Below are positions 26,501 to 34,402 of a stretch of 34,648 bases of DNA, piece by piece; the stretch's first letter is position 1; each line of letters opens with the position of its first letter. Below the pieces are notes generated by a model. The model was not told the DNA's origin. It worked only from the letters and a program-made list of their open reading frames with translations, and did not search any database. Origin of the DNA: an uncultured Saprospiraceae bacterium (GTDB lineage: Bacteria > Bacteroidota > Bacteroidia > Chitinophagales > Saprospiraceae); NCBI GenBank assembly GCA_937995755.1, contig CALKJD010000141.1:1-34648 (forward strand), read 5' to 3'. A program made the position numbers and the translations under genes.

Positions 26501-29500
26501 ATGGATTACCGATAATTCTAAGATTTGGATTTACTGTACTTTGGTATATTTCAGTAAATGAAGCAGCTGCTTTATTCCTTTCGATTTTAACGTCAGTTAA
26601 CAGTTTTAAATCTAGATCTATGAAATTTTCTTCTGGCCATACGATTAGCTTCTTTTCATCTCCACTTGCCGCATCAAAATCCAATTTCGTAGTAACTTTT
26701 GTCGGTATACGATACTCATAATAATTAGATTCTGAATCATCTCCAAGTCTGACAAATACTGAGACATCTCCATCCTCTAGTGGATCCGCTGCCATATCAA
26801 GACTATCTTGCACGTGGGTAAACATTTGTAATTTCTCATAGAATGTCAAGTTAATACCTGCCAATTTATTGATAGAAATTTCACATCCTGGCTCTAACTC
26901 TCCAAAACTTAATTCTAAACTCTTTTCATCCTGCCTCAAGGCTGAGAAAGTATTAAATAACTCCTCTTGCTTAATATTGGGAGGCGATAGATAACCGATA
27001 AAACTGTCTCCACTATTCTCTTCGATACCTACATCATCCACAGAGAAGTTAGCACCAGATGATTCACCATCTATATTGTTACATTTAGCAGGTTGTGTTC
27101 TCCAGATATTACGAACTAATTCCATTTCTGCCATACGGAATGTCTTTGGCGATTTAAATCCAGTCATGTATATACGCATAAACTGTATTGACCTAAATCC
27201 ACTGATATCTCCCACTTTATTTTCTTCATCTGCAATCAGTGGAATTTGTACTCTATACCATAGTTCTTCAGGTCCATTAGGATTTGTTACTGGAAGTTCT
27301 TGCTTGATATATGGGTTTGATCTCCAATCCAATCCAACACCATCCGTATCACGATCAATCTCCAAAATGTATTTCCAGTAACTTTCACCTTGATCCAAAG
27401 AATTGTTACCATTTAAATCCTCCGTATCTGGCAATCTATTTCCTCTTACAAAGTCCTGGCTTCCTGATACATTAGAGTTATCTGGTAAGTTATTTTCTGG
27501 GTTACTTGATTTTTTCAATCTTGTAAGAAGATCTTCATCGGTGAATATATCATCATTATAAGCCACAAAATTATCAGCGGCAGGATCATCTTGTATAAAT
27601 CGTTGATCAGTAATCCCATTCATGTTTCTTATCAGATCGATATAATCTATGTGCTTAATCCTTTCAATAGAATCTGGTATCCCATCAAAACCAACATCTT
27701 GTAAAAATCCATTCTCCCTATCAAAACCTTGTGTCACAGGAGTGATTAGTGGAGCCTGTCCATAACCTGTTTGCTTCACTGGAATAGATTCTCCAGGCAC
27801 TGGAAGAGCATTTTCATAAAACTGAAGATTATCCGCTAAGATATCTTCGGAAACATTACCAAAGTGAAATTCTATTCTACCATCCTCATCTTGATGAGGT
27901 GTACCATCTGGTCTATCCATATATGGATCTAGCATCCAAAACTCTACAAACTGGTAATTAGAGGCTTCAAAATCTGTATTCCTGAAATTTCGCATGACTC
28001 CACCCCAACGAGTTTCTGGATCTCTCAACACGACATTATCACCATTTGGATGTGCTTGTATTCCTGCTGATTCATATCCTATCCCAGTGATTGGATCAGG
28101 TGTATCATAGTTATATGGTCCTCTCTCAGAAGGATAAAAACTCAAATCGAAAGTATTCAGGTTACCTTGTCCTGTATTCACATCTCTATTAAAGAGTTGG
28201 TCTTGCTGTACTAATCTCGTATAGGCATTTTGCTGATTAGTCTGATTCTGATCCAAAGAATACCAATTCAATCTTGCTCTATTGATACTAGATAGCCTAC
28301 CATCCGTTTCTAATGCTTCAGGATTGGACTCAGATGGAGTACTCGCTAGCTTCCATACATTCGTATTAAAACTTCCGATTAAAAATCCTGATACGGCACC
28401 TTCAAAATCATCGATACTTGCCACTCCGCTATCGTCATCATTATTAAGATTGATGGCATCAGAGTGTCCAGGCTTCAGTACTGCCCCTTCTACTGCAAAA
28501 TTAATATTAGACGCCTCCTTAGTGGAGTAAAAAGGAAGCTTATCTACTAACCTTGTCAGCCACGGTGCTTCATTAGAGTACTCTAGATCTATACCAAAAA
28601 CTCTATTGTTAATTGGATCGTTTCCTACATTTATCTTTTGTGTAAATGGACGCTCAAAGAGTCTTAGGTATGTAGCTCCAATATTAAAATTGTCACTAAA
28701 CTCGTACTCTGCTCTCAGTCCAAGCATTGTCTTCTGTTGCAAACTAAATACCGTATTATCTTCAAAAGAAACATTAATTGGAGTTCCTTGAGATAGGTAT
28801 GCTTCATTGATTATTCGCAGTCTCCCTAAAGAATAGTCAATTTCATAATCTCGCCCCTCTTCAAGACGTACTCCTCCTGCAGAGACCCTCACTGATCCCT
28901 CAGGTACAAAAGGTCCTAATGATATCTCGCCACTTACTGCTGATTTCACCTTACCTTTCATAATGAATCTGTTCTGCGCCCCAGAGTTATACTTGGCTAT
29001 TGTAGCAGATGTATCGTACATTTCCTGATACGCATACTTTTCAAATAATTCTTCATTGAGCACACCACCACCATCGGTAAATATTGATCTAAGCGAACTT
29101 CCAAACGGCTCAAGGACTGGGAAAATAATCGTTCCATTACGAGGATTAACTGTAACACCCTCTACAAAATCAAAGATTCCATCCTGCTGGGGATCATTAT
29201 ATTCATTGAGCCGATCGAGACCAAACATCTCTAGAAGCGTTTTATTTCTATATCCCTCTTCTGGTAAAAATTTCTTTGGCGCTCCATCTGTCGGATCATC
29301 ATAGAATATATCAAATTCAAAATCTTGGCTATTTAACTGATTTGTTCTAAGTGAGTACACATTCTTCATCATGAGATCCCACATCGGTGATAACGTACTA
29401 GGATTTGAGGACTTCAATAATTTTACGAAAAACAATTTCGGTGCTTCCACTGAATCCTGCGGTGTATTACCTATATCATCGTAGCTTGTAGATTCACTAC

Positions 29501-31055
29501 CTTCATTGGCTAACTCACCTACATGAAAAACAGTATCACAGATAGCCGTATAGAAATAGTCATATGCTACACCAAGTTTTTGGTCAGGCCTCAATCTTAT
29601 ATTAAGAGAAATCATTCCTAACTGTTCGTGATATGTAAACTCACTAGTCGTTAATTTCCTGGCTTGAAATACTTCAAAATCAGTAGCCACTTTCATATTA
29701 TCGTAAGCGGAACCCCCTAGCACCGTAGCTGTTAGATTTTGCTCCTTCACCATCTCATCCAGTTTGATCTGATCATAGATTCCATTGACACGGTTGTCAG
29801 GAAGCGTTCTATTCCTCAGATCCTTAAATCCCATCAATGACATCTTAGGTCCTAAGGGTCCTTGTGCCAATACCTTGTTTGTAAATTTGGATGTGTCTGG
29901 CTCAGCAAGATCTGCAATAGCTGCAATCTTAGTAAAATCATTATTACTACTACCTCCACCATTAGATTGACCTTCTGTAGAGATCCATACTTCTATATTA
30001 GATACCTTAAAAGATGAATTGATAAATGGAAGATCTTTCAATGCATCTTCGTAACTATCTCTGTGATAATGAGATAAGAAGAAGTGTCTATTTTCATCAT
30101 ATTCTGCCGGCAGCACTTCAAATTCTTGAATACTGGCTCCATTTTCTATTCTTAGATTGTTTTGCTTACTTTTTTGCTGAGATGCCAACGCCGTCACTTT
30201 CAGGTGACCGAACTGTAGCTCTGTCTTCAGCCCAAAAAGAGATTGAGCCCCCTGAATCAATGAGCCTTTAAGTGGCAGAGAAACATTACCTGCTTCTATT
30301 TTTTTAATAATATCATCTTCTGAGAAAGCATCACTGTCATACTCTAGTTTGATTTTCCTATCGAAATCAAAAGTAGACTGTGTATCATAGTTAAATCCTA
30401 GATTAAGCTTTTCTCCGATACTCCCATCAACATTCATACGGATAGCCATATCAAAATCAAAGCCTATCCTTCTTCTTTGTGCTTGAGTAATCGTCTCGTC
30501 ATTACTATTCTGATAATCAAATCCAAAAGACAGATCTACATTTCCTTGTGGTTGTATGTTGACCTCAGTACCACCAAACAGTCTGTCTATCAAGCTACTA
30601 CCGATATCTATCCTATCCATTGGATCTACGATAAGCTTATCTCCTTTATCTTTTCCTGTGTTGAGACCTCCCAATTGGCTAAAATAGTCACGTTCTTGCT
30701 TCTTCTTACTCCACTCCATGTACTCGGCAAAAGTCATGTAACTAGGTGTTCGGTAATATTCGTCTCCTATCTTCTCTAATATGATATAGTTACCTGTCGC
30801 TGGATCATACTCCACTTCTTGAGTCACTATCGAAGGAGTGATGTCAAATGGATTATAATAATCATCATCAGTCCACGCACCGTCTCTATCTTGAAGAGGT
30901 ATAGTATCGCTAACAGCAACAGTCTCAGGAATCGCCATTGCGATATCATCTGAATATGGATCAGGTAGTCTAAAACCTCCATGGTCTGCGGCACTCATCT
31001 GTGCCATGACAATAGTTAGAAATACGACTGAGCTTAAGTATTTTAAAAATCTCAT
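23544..31055 (-). CDS. sprA: Type IX secretion translocon SprA (Sov)
   Basis: A 2503-residue outer-membrane protein, the size and make-up expected for SprA, the giant (about 36-strand) barrel through which type IX substrates leave the cell. A signal peptide (about 1-23, ending MSAAD) is followed by the SprA N-terminal unit with IDIGSSLIDRLFGGTEVNIQ and LNLGFNYDTQSTFDFDRKIK. The rest is a very long beta-strand-rich body. Two very basic, Lys-rich loops (the first near residues 1950-2000) interrupt the C-terminal part. The last strand GGITVQFKLN ends in a barrel-type strand. ruvA lies immediately upstream, an arrangement I recall from other Bacteroidota. Its gene product should export the 978-residue type B substrate encoded nearby. 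A weak -7-like box TGCATTTG is on the minus strand at 31164-31157. Confidence 0.96.
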   Translation of the reverse strand: MRFLKYLSSVVFLTIVMAQMSAADHGGFRLPDPYSDDIAMAIPETVAVSDTIPLQDRDGAWTDDDYYNPFDITPSIVTQEVEYDPATGNYIILEKIGDEYYRTPSYMTFAEYMEWSKKKQERDYFSQLGGLNTGKDKGDKLIVDPMDRIDIGSSLIDRLFGGTEVNIQPQGNVDLSFGFDYQNSNDETITQAQRRRIGFDFDMAIRMNVDGSIGEKLNLGFNYDTQSTFDFDRKIKLEYDSDAFSEDDIIKKIEAGNVSLPLKGSLIQGAQSLFGLKTELQFGHLKVTALASQQKSKQNNLRIENGASIQEFEVLPAEYDENRHFFLSHYHRDSYEDALKDLPFINSSFKVSNIEVWISTEGQSNGGGSSNNDFTKIAAIADLAEPDTSKFTNKVLAQGPLGPKMSLMGFKDLRNRTLPDNRVNGIYDQIKLDEMVKEQNLTATVLGGSAYDNMKVATDFEVFQARKLTTSEFTYHEQLGMISLNIRLRPDQKLGVAYDYFYTAICDTVFHVGELANEGSESTSYDDIGNTPQDSVEAPKLFFVKLLKSSNPSTLSPMWDLMMKNVYSLRTNQLNSQDFEFDIFYDDPTDGAPKKFLPEEGYRNKTLLEMFGLDRLNEYNDPQQDGIFDFVEGVTVNPRNGTIIFPVLEPFGSSLRSIFTDGGGVLNEELFEKYAYQEMYDTSATIAKYNSGAQNRFIMKGKVKSAVSGEISLGPFVPEGSVRVSAGGVRLEEGRDYEIDYSLGRLRIINEAYLSQGTPINVSFEDNTVFSLQQKTMLGLRAEYEFSDNFNIGATYLRLFERPFTQKINVGNDPINNRVFGIDLEYSNEAPWLTRLVDKLPFYSTKEASNINFAVEGAVLKPGHSDAINLNNDDDSGVASIDDFEGAVSGFLIGSFNTNVWKLASTPSESNPEALETDGRLSSINRARLNWYSLDQNQTNQQNAYTRLVQQDQLFNRDVNTGQGNLNTFDLSFYPSERGPYNYDTPDPITGIGYESAGIQAHPNGDNVVLRDPETRWGGVMRNFRNTDFEASNYQFVEFWMLDPYMDRPDGTPHQDEDGRIEFHFGNVSEDILADNLQFYENALPVPGESIPVKQTGYGQAPLITPVTQGFDRENGFLQDVGFDGIPDSIERIKHIDYIDLIRNMNGITDQRFIQDDPAADNFVAYNDDIFTDEDLLTRLKKSSNPENNLPDNSNVSGSQDFVRGNRLPDTEDLNGNNSLDQGESYWKYILEIDRDTDGVGLDWRSNPYIKQELPVTNPNGPEELWYRVQIPLIADEENKVGDISGFRSIQFMRIYMTGFKSPKTFRMAEMELVRNIWRTQPAKCNNIDGESSGANFSVDDVGIEENSGDSFIGYLSPPNIKQEELFNTFSALRQDEKSLELSFGELEPGCEISINKLAGINLTFYEKLQMFTHVQDSLDMAADPLEDGDVSVFVRLGDDSESNYYEYRIPTKVTTKLDFDAASGDEKKLIVWPEENFIDLDLKLLTDVKIERNKAAASFTEIYQSTVNPNLRIIGNPSLASVREIEVGAMNTNPDINKNIGGKIWINELRVAGFKEQAGYAATARLQMQMADLGELNFATTFTSEGWGGLDQKLEERNQFSQLDYDASTSLELSKLLPAGGMGLTIPFFAQFSKSVKSPKFEAYSEDLTFDEAVEAGADRTEVEARSQETSTIKTFNFTNVKKARSKDKKTSYPWDISNVSASYAYTQTKNTDPIIKEDKITEHTGGLDYNYSRKGGHIKPFSFIKNKNLKLISEFNFNLLPNAFTFGTTLNRKKSTRTYRLPDTPIFTFDDQRFIWQRRYGLNWDLTKSLKFTYKANASAVVDELRQVGIEDNPDNRNWVTESGEDVTQSVIDNPNFVSEYRNQNLRNLGRSKNYNHNITATYSLPFKLIPGMDWVTAKADYKAGYRWDGGALITIDEAGTPLGNTITNNQARSGNVTFSFDKLYSKIPYLKNIDKGKVGRKRTGRSRTRGKSKDLLKAPGDKNKADEEDKKKKEDEGPSKLERILVRPLLALRDVKFSYKEDQSTLLPGFMPQSNLLGMSSGFSAPGWGFIGGLQPNIDINDSNNYLQSNVANGYFNPSQNFSDEIIQTRRHNFDLKIGIEPFKDFDIDVTFRKDYQETHTEVFKNKASPGDPIEFIQNAGYDFGSFEATYSGLSTLFKDNGDLYQNFIKLREQVSNALPNKETAGQFNDDFPNYAEGFGPDNSRVLIPAFLGAYTNKTIGDIDVNESLDETLKDYSYIPKPNWTLKYDGLSKLSMFKDVLSNFSLTHGYKSSIRVNRFNSQPEYDEETKFEEKKTNENYYSRVEVPTISIDEQFAPVLGVSLKTKADLQLDFEYRKSRRLDLGIAAGNLTEVLGTEYIAGFAYTIKNFQGFGKKKKSTRKKKDQETDDKKDPQTNDKSKDKRRGRGGNVNSTRGRNITMNFDFSYSDDVTWIYRFKEELSAQPQRGQVRIFINPYVDYEMNENLNLRFFFEYSKTKPYSRTSFDRTNMEGGITVQFKLN

Positions 31056-31279
31056 ATAGTAGTTAAAAGGTAAATAAGTTGTAGGATGTCAATAAATTAG
31101 CACCTTACAGCAAAACATTCATTAATAACGATACTGCGTAACAATTCAGTATATCCAAATGCAAGAATAATGATGCACACTGTTCAATATCATTATTTCA
31201 ATTTTAAATTCTTAGTTCACTTTCATGATATAGACTAAGATTTCGTTTCAGAAACCCAGTATATCATCAAAGCATTATA

Positions 31280-31870
31280 TTATGACAGCTGTTTTAAAGC
31301 TGCCTTTATTAAGTCTTCTACCTGTGTAATCTCAGGTTGACTCGCCATTATCATTTTTAGCTGTTTGCTCACCGTATTTCTAGGGAAGCCTAACGCAATC
31401 ATAGCAGATAACGCCTCATCTACGATTGTATTGCTGATAGTAGGGGTAATTGTGTCGGCAACACCACCATCTTTCAACACTTTGTCTTTAAGATCAAGTA
31501 TAATCCTCTTTGCAGTCTTTGGACCGATACCTTTAATCTTATTGAGTGTAGCCACTTGTTCGTTGATAATTGCAGATCTCATTTCATCTACATTCATACC
31601 AGACAGCATGACTCTAGCCGTATTGACTCCTACTCCAGATACGGAAATCAGATGTATAAATAGGTTACGCTCTCTCTCATCATAAAATCCATAAAGCGCA
31701 TGACCATCTTCTTTGACCTGCATGTAAGTAAGAATCTTAATATCTTCTTTTTCCTCTATCGCTTGAAAGGTATTGAGGCTGATATTGACATGATAGCCTA
31801 CACCACCGCATTCTACGTAGATATAAGCAGGGTTCTTGAAGGTGATTTTTCCTTTGAGATATGCTATCAA
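31280..31870 (-). CDS. ruvA: Holliday junction branch-migration protein RuvA
   Basis: RuvA binds four-way junctions and loads the RuvB motor. The 196-residue form has an OB-fold domain (1-62), two helix-hairpin-helix motifs (about 72-90 with SGVGVNTARVML, about 107-125 with IKGIGPKTAKRIILDLKD) and the mobile C-terminal domain (about 150-196). The start is placed at TTG (31870), read as Met, giving MIAYLKGK, the normal RuvA N-terminus. The frame remains open to an ATG at 31954, but those 28 extra residues match nothing, and a -7 promoter box at 31904-31911 lies downstream of that ATG. sprA follows after 224 nt. Confidence 0.95.
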   Translation of the reverse strand: MIAYLKGKITFKNPAYIYVECGGVGYHVNISLNTFQAIEEKEDIKILTYMQVKEDGHALYGFYDERERNLFIHLISVSGVGVNTARVMLSGMNVDEMRSAIINEQVATLNKIKGIGPKTAKRIILDLKDKVLKDGGVADTITPTISNTIVDEALSAMIALGFPRNTVSKQLKMIMASQPEITQVEDLIKAALKQLS

Positions 31871-31903
31871 AATGACTGTTTTACAATGTGTTAAATTAAA
31901 AGG

Positions 31904-31911
31904 CAAATGTA
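31904..31911 (-). promoter_or_regulatory. Candidate ruvA promoter (-7 box)
   Basis: The minus strand reads TACATTTG, a full TAnnTTTG match. TTG on the minus strand at 31930-31928 lies 16 nt upstream, close to the usual -33 spacing. The predicted start near 31897 gives a leader of about 27 nt before the TTG start codon at 31870. Confidence 0.55.
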
Positions 31912-32133
31912 GGTAAATAAAGGGCTGCAATAGAATATCTCTTGCTCCAATCATGCTCGACAGACCATATATGTCAGGAGCAATCGACTACAATTTGCGT
32001 ACAAATGGACAAAATTAATCATATTAAAATTATTAATGATATAAAAATACCTAAAAATCAATTAGTTAAGAATTTGAAGACGTATTAATCGTAATAGTTT
32101 GACCAACAGCAGCGCTCAAGTGTCGAAGCTTTA

Positions 32134-32141
32134 TATCTTTG
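32134..32141 (+). promoter_or_regulatory. Candidate promoter (-7 box) of the DoxX-like gene
   Basis: TATCTTTG matches TAnnTTTG fully. Transcription would start near 32148, about 46 nt before the ATG at 32194. No TTG is found at -33 spacing. Confidence 0.5.
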
Positions 32142-32193
32142 TTATTCTTATATTAATATTATAGATATATAATTTACGCTGTTTAAAAACATT

Positions 32194-32550
32194 ATGAACG
32201 ATAATATTTCAAGAATCATATATTGGGTAGCTACGGTAGCTATGTGTGGTGTATTTGCTTTTTCTGCACAGATGTATTTGCGTAACCCGGAGATGGTTGC
32301 TGGCTTTTTCAAAATGCTTAATTACCCAGAATACCTTGTGTATCCTTTGGCTATTGCTAAGATATTAGGAATAGTAGCTATCTTATCTAATAAGTCTAAG
32401 CTATTGTCAGAATGGGCATATGCAGGATTCTTCTTTGATGCCGTTTTGGCCTTTGTGGCACATTATGTAGCACAGGATGGCGGATCAATGTTTTCTATTA
32501 TTGCTATTGCGGCTACGATTATTAGCAGATATCTGTGGAGTAAGCGTTAA
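32194..32550 (+). CDS. DoxX-like membrane protein
   Basis: A 118-residue inner-membrane protein with four hydrophobic helices (about 7-25, 45-63, 72-90 and 96-114), the size and layout of the DoxX-like family. The segment YPLAIAKILGIVAIL and the third helix WAYAGFFFDAVLAFVAHYVAQDG fit this family. Members are linked to quinone or thiol redox functions in some bacteria, but no role can be assigned here. The CNNM-domain gene follows after 58 nt in the same direction, so the two may be co-transcribed. Confidence 0.8.
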   Translation: MNDNISRIIYWVATVAMCGVFAFSAQMYLRNPEMVAGFFKMLNYPEYLVYPLAIAKILGIVAILSNKSKLLSEWAYAGFFFDAVLAFVAHYVAQDGGSMFSIIAIAATIISRYLWSKR

Positions 32551-32608
32551 GTTTACATTTTTAAACAAGAGTACCTTATTGGAATAATCGATTCTAACAA
32601 CAACTACA

Positions 32609-33709
32609 ATGACTTTACTATTTATATTTTTTGGATTATCTATTGTGTTTTCATTTCTCTGCTCTATCTGGGAAGCTGTACTTCTAAGTATCACGCCTTC
32701 ATACACCAACAGAAAGGTACAAGAGGGATCTAGTATTGGATTATCCTTACAGCGATTCAAGGCGGATATTGACAAGCCTCTTTCTGCAATTCTAACATTG
32801 AATACTATTGCTCACACGGTCGGCGCCATAGGCGTAGGAGCTCAAGCAGGAGAAGTGTTTGGCGATAGTGAAGCATTTAATTTAGCTGGCTTCCCTGTAA
32901 GTTGGGAATCAATCGTAGCGGTGCTCATGACCCTTGCGATCTTAATACTATCGGAAATCATACCTAAGACTATCGGTGCCAGTAATTGGAAGTCCTTAGC
33001 GCCATTTACAGTAAAGTCTATTAACTTTTTACTCATAATCCTTAAGCCATTTATATGGTTGAGTTCGTTGATTACCAAAAACTTTAAAGGTGGCGGTGGT
33101 CATGGCGGAAGTGTACTCAGTAGAGCTGACTTCTTAGTAATGGCAAATGTGGGTACCGAATCAGGCACACTAGAAGAGACAGAATCTAACATCATCAAAA
33201 ACTTACTAACTCTAGAGCAACTCGCAGTAGAAGATATCATGACGCCACGTATAGTTATGAATCTCGCCAATGAAGAGAGTACCCTTCAAGATTACTACGA
33301 TGAGCACAAACCTTTTAGATATAGTAGGATCCCATTATACGCTGGCGATACTGCAGATAGAATCACAGGAATAGTTCTGAAAGATGATATATTATCTGGA
33401 CTCCTCGAAGGTCAAGGAGGTCAAGCTCTATCAAGTATCAAGCGTGAAGTGAGTATGATCAATGAAAACAGTAAGCTTACAGAACTATTTGATAAGCAAA
33501 CTGGACACAACACTCAGATGACTGTGGTAGTAGATAGCTATGGAAGTATCACTGGTCTAGTTACGATGGAAGATGTACTAGAGACTATACTTGGTATGGA
33601 GATCATAGATGAAACTGACGACGTTGCGGATCTACGAGAGCATGCAAGACTTAAATGGAAAGAGAGAGCAAAGAAGATGGGTATTGAAATTCCTGATGTA
33701 AAGGAGTAA
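32609..33709 (+). CDS. CNNM-domain and CBS-pair membrane protein (CorB-like), short form
   Basis: A 366-residue inner-membrane protein. The N-terminal CNNM (DUF21) transmembrane domain (about 1-160) has LSEIIPKTIGASNW near 114-127, the conserved core of the family. A Gly/His-rich linker (GGGGHGG, 161-167) and a CBS pair (about 206-330), starting VEDIMTPRIVM and including VVVDSYGSITGLVTMEDVLE, follow. Related CorB/CNNM proteins export magnesium or sense it; transport is likely but not shown. It stops soon after the CBS pair and lacks the C-terminal CorC_HlyC domain seen in longer relatives. No clear terminator follows. Confidence 0.92.
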   Translation: MTLLFIFFGLSIVFSFLCSIWEAVLLSITPSYTNRKVQEGSSIGLSLQRFKADIDKPLSAILTLNTIAHTVGAIGVGAQAGEVFGDSEAFNLAGFPVSWESIVAVLMTLAILILSEIIPKTIGASNWKSLAPFTVKSINFLLIILKPFIWLSSLITKNFKGGGGHGGSVLSRADFLVMANVGTESGTLEETESNIIKNLLTLEQLAVEDIMTPRIVMNLANEESTLQDYYDEHKPFRYSRIPLYAGDTADRITGIVLKDDILSGLLEGQGGQALSSIKREVSMINENSKLTELFDKQTGHNTQMTVVVDSYGSITGLVTMEDVLETILGMEIIDETDDVADLREHARLKWKERAKKMGIEIPDVKE

Positions 33710-33790
33710 TTCGGTAGACCACATTCTTTTTTTTAATAGACGGCAAAAATAGTCTAACACCCTTATATGTATAGATCCGTACGCACTATA

Positions 33791-33802
33791 ACACTATAGT
33801 GT
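33791..33802. repeat. Perfect 12-bp palindrome
   Basis: ACACTATAGTGT is fully self-complementary and lies in the gap between the convergent CNNM and smpB genes. It is preceded by a second CACTATA, forming a short direct repeat. No function can be assigned. Confidence 0.5.
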
Positions 33803-33851
33803 GGCATATAGACAGTGCAATTTCTTTTAGCGACTTTCGACGTATTTCTAC

Positions 33852-33882
33852 TTTACTAAAAGGATTATATCTTTTTAGTAAA
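33852..33882. repeat. AT-rich hairpin between convergent genes
   Basis: TTTACTAAAAGG and CTTTTTAGTAAA form a 12-bp stem (one G-U) around a 7-nt loop, between the convergent CNNM gene and smpB. It sits where a shared terminator would be expected, but neither side has a proper T-tract beyond the stem, so a terminator role is uncertain. Confidence 0.45.
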
Positions 33883-33937
33883 ATGGGTAAACTACTGAGA
33901 TCAATATCTATTGACTCCGCTATGCTTATCTAAAACA

Positions 33938-34402
33938 CTACGTATATTTCTTCATCTCACGATCAAGGTCACGTTTCACATCCTTCTCTTTGATACTATT
34001 TCGCTTATCGAAAGACTTTTTACCTTGAGCTAACCAAATATTAAGTTTCACGAAGCCTCTGTCTGAGAAGTAGATCTTATAAGGCACTAAAGTCAGCCCT
34101 TTTTCGTCTAATTTCTTTTTGATCTTCTTAAGTTCAGGCTTTCTAAGTAGCAACCTTCTATCTGCACGAGTCTCATGATTATTGACATTACCATGATCGT
34201 ACTCAGCGATGAACATACTTTTGATAATGAGATTTCCATCATCAAATATGCAATACGCATCGCTTAGGTTGGCGTTACCTGCTCTCATCGCTTTCACTTC
34301 GGTTCCTTTGAGCATTATACCCGCTTCAAACTCGTCTACAAGCGTATATTCAAACTTAGCTTTCCTATTTACTATTACTGGAGTATCTGTTTGTTTTGCC
34401 AT
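33938..34402 (-). CDS. smpB: SsrA-binding protein SmpB
   Basis: SmpB binds tmRNA (SsrA) and brings it to stalled ribosomes for trans-translation. The 154-residue length is typical. The OB-fold core is plain: NRKAKFEYTLVDEFEAGIML, KGTEVKAMRAGNANLSDAYC and LVPYKIYFSDRGFVKLNIWL, followed by GKKSFDKR and a basic C-terminal tail (IKEKDVKRDLDREMKKY) that fills the decoding channel. The ATG at 34402 directly abuts the stop codon of the upstream peptidase gene (TAG then ATG, no spacer), so the two are probably coupled. The tmRNA gene itself is not in this window. Confidence 0.97.
   Translation of the reverse strand: MAKQTDTPVIVNRKAKFEYTLVDEFEAGIMLKGTEVKAMRAGNANLSDAYCIFDDGNLIIKSMFIAEYDHGNVNNHETRADRRLLLRKPELKKIKKKLDEKGLTLVPYKIYFSDRGFVKLNIWLAQGKKSFDKRNSIKEKDVKRDLDREMKKYT

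Larger units (their letters stand above)
31871..32193. other. Divergent intergenic region between ruvA and the DoxX-like gene
   Basis: With ruvA starting at 31870 this gap is 323 nt. It contains full TAnnTTTG boxes in both directions, at 31904-31911 (minus) and 32134-32141 (plus). The part between them is AT-rich and shows no small gene or stable hairpin. Confidence 0.6.

Noticed and set aside
26305..26721. 138-codon plus-strand frame within sprA
   Set aside because: It is antisense to the continuous SprA coding sequence and has no start context or family resemblance.
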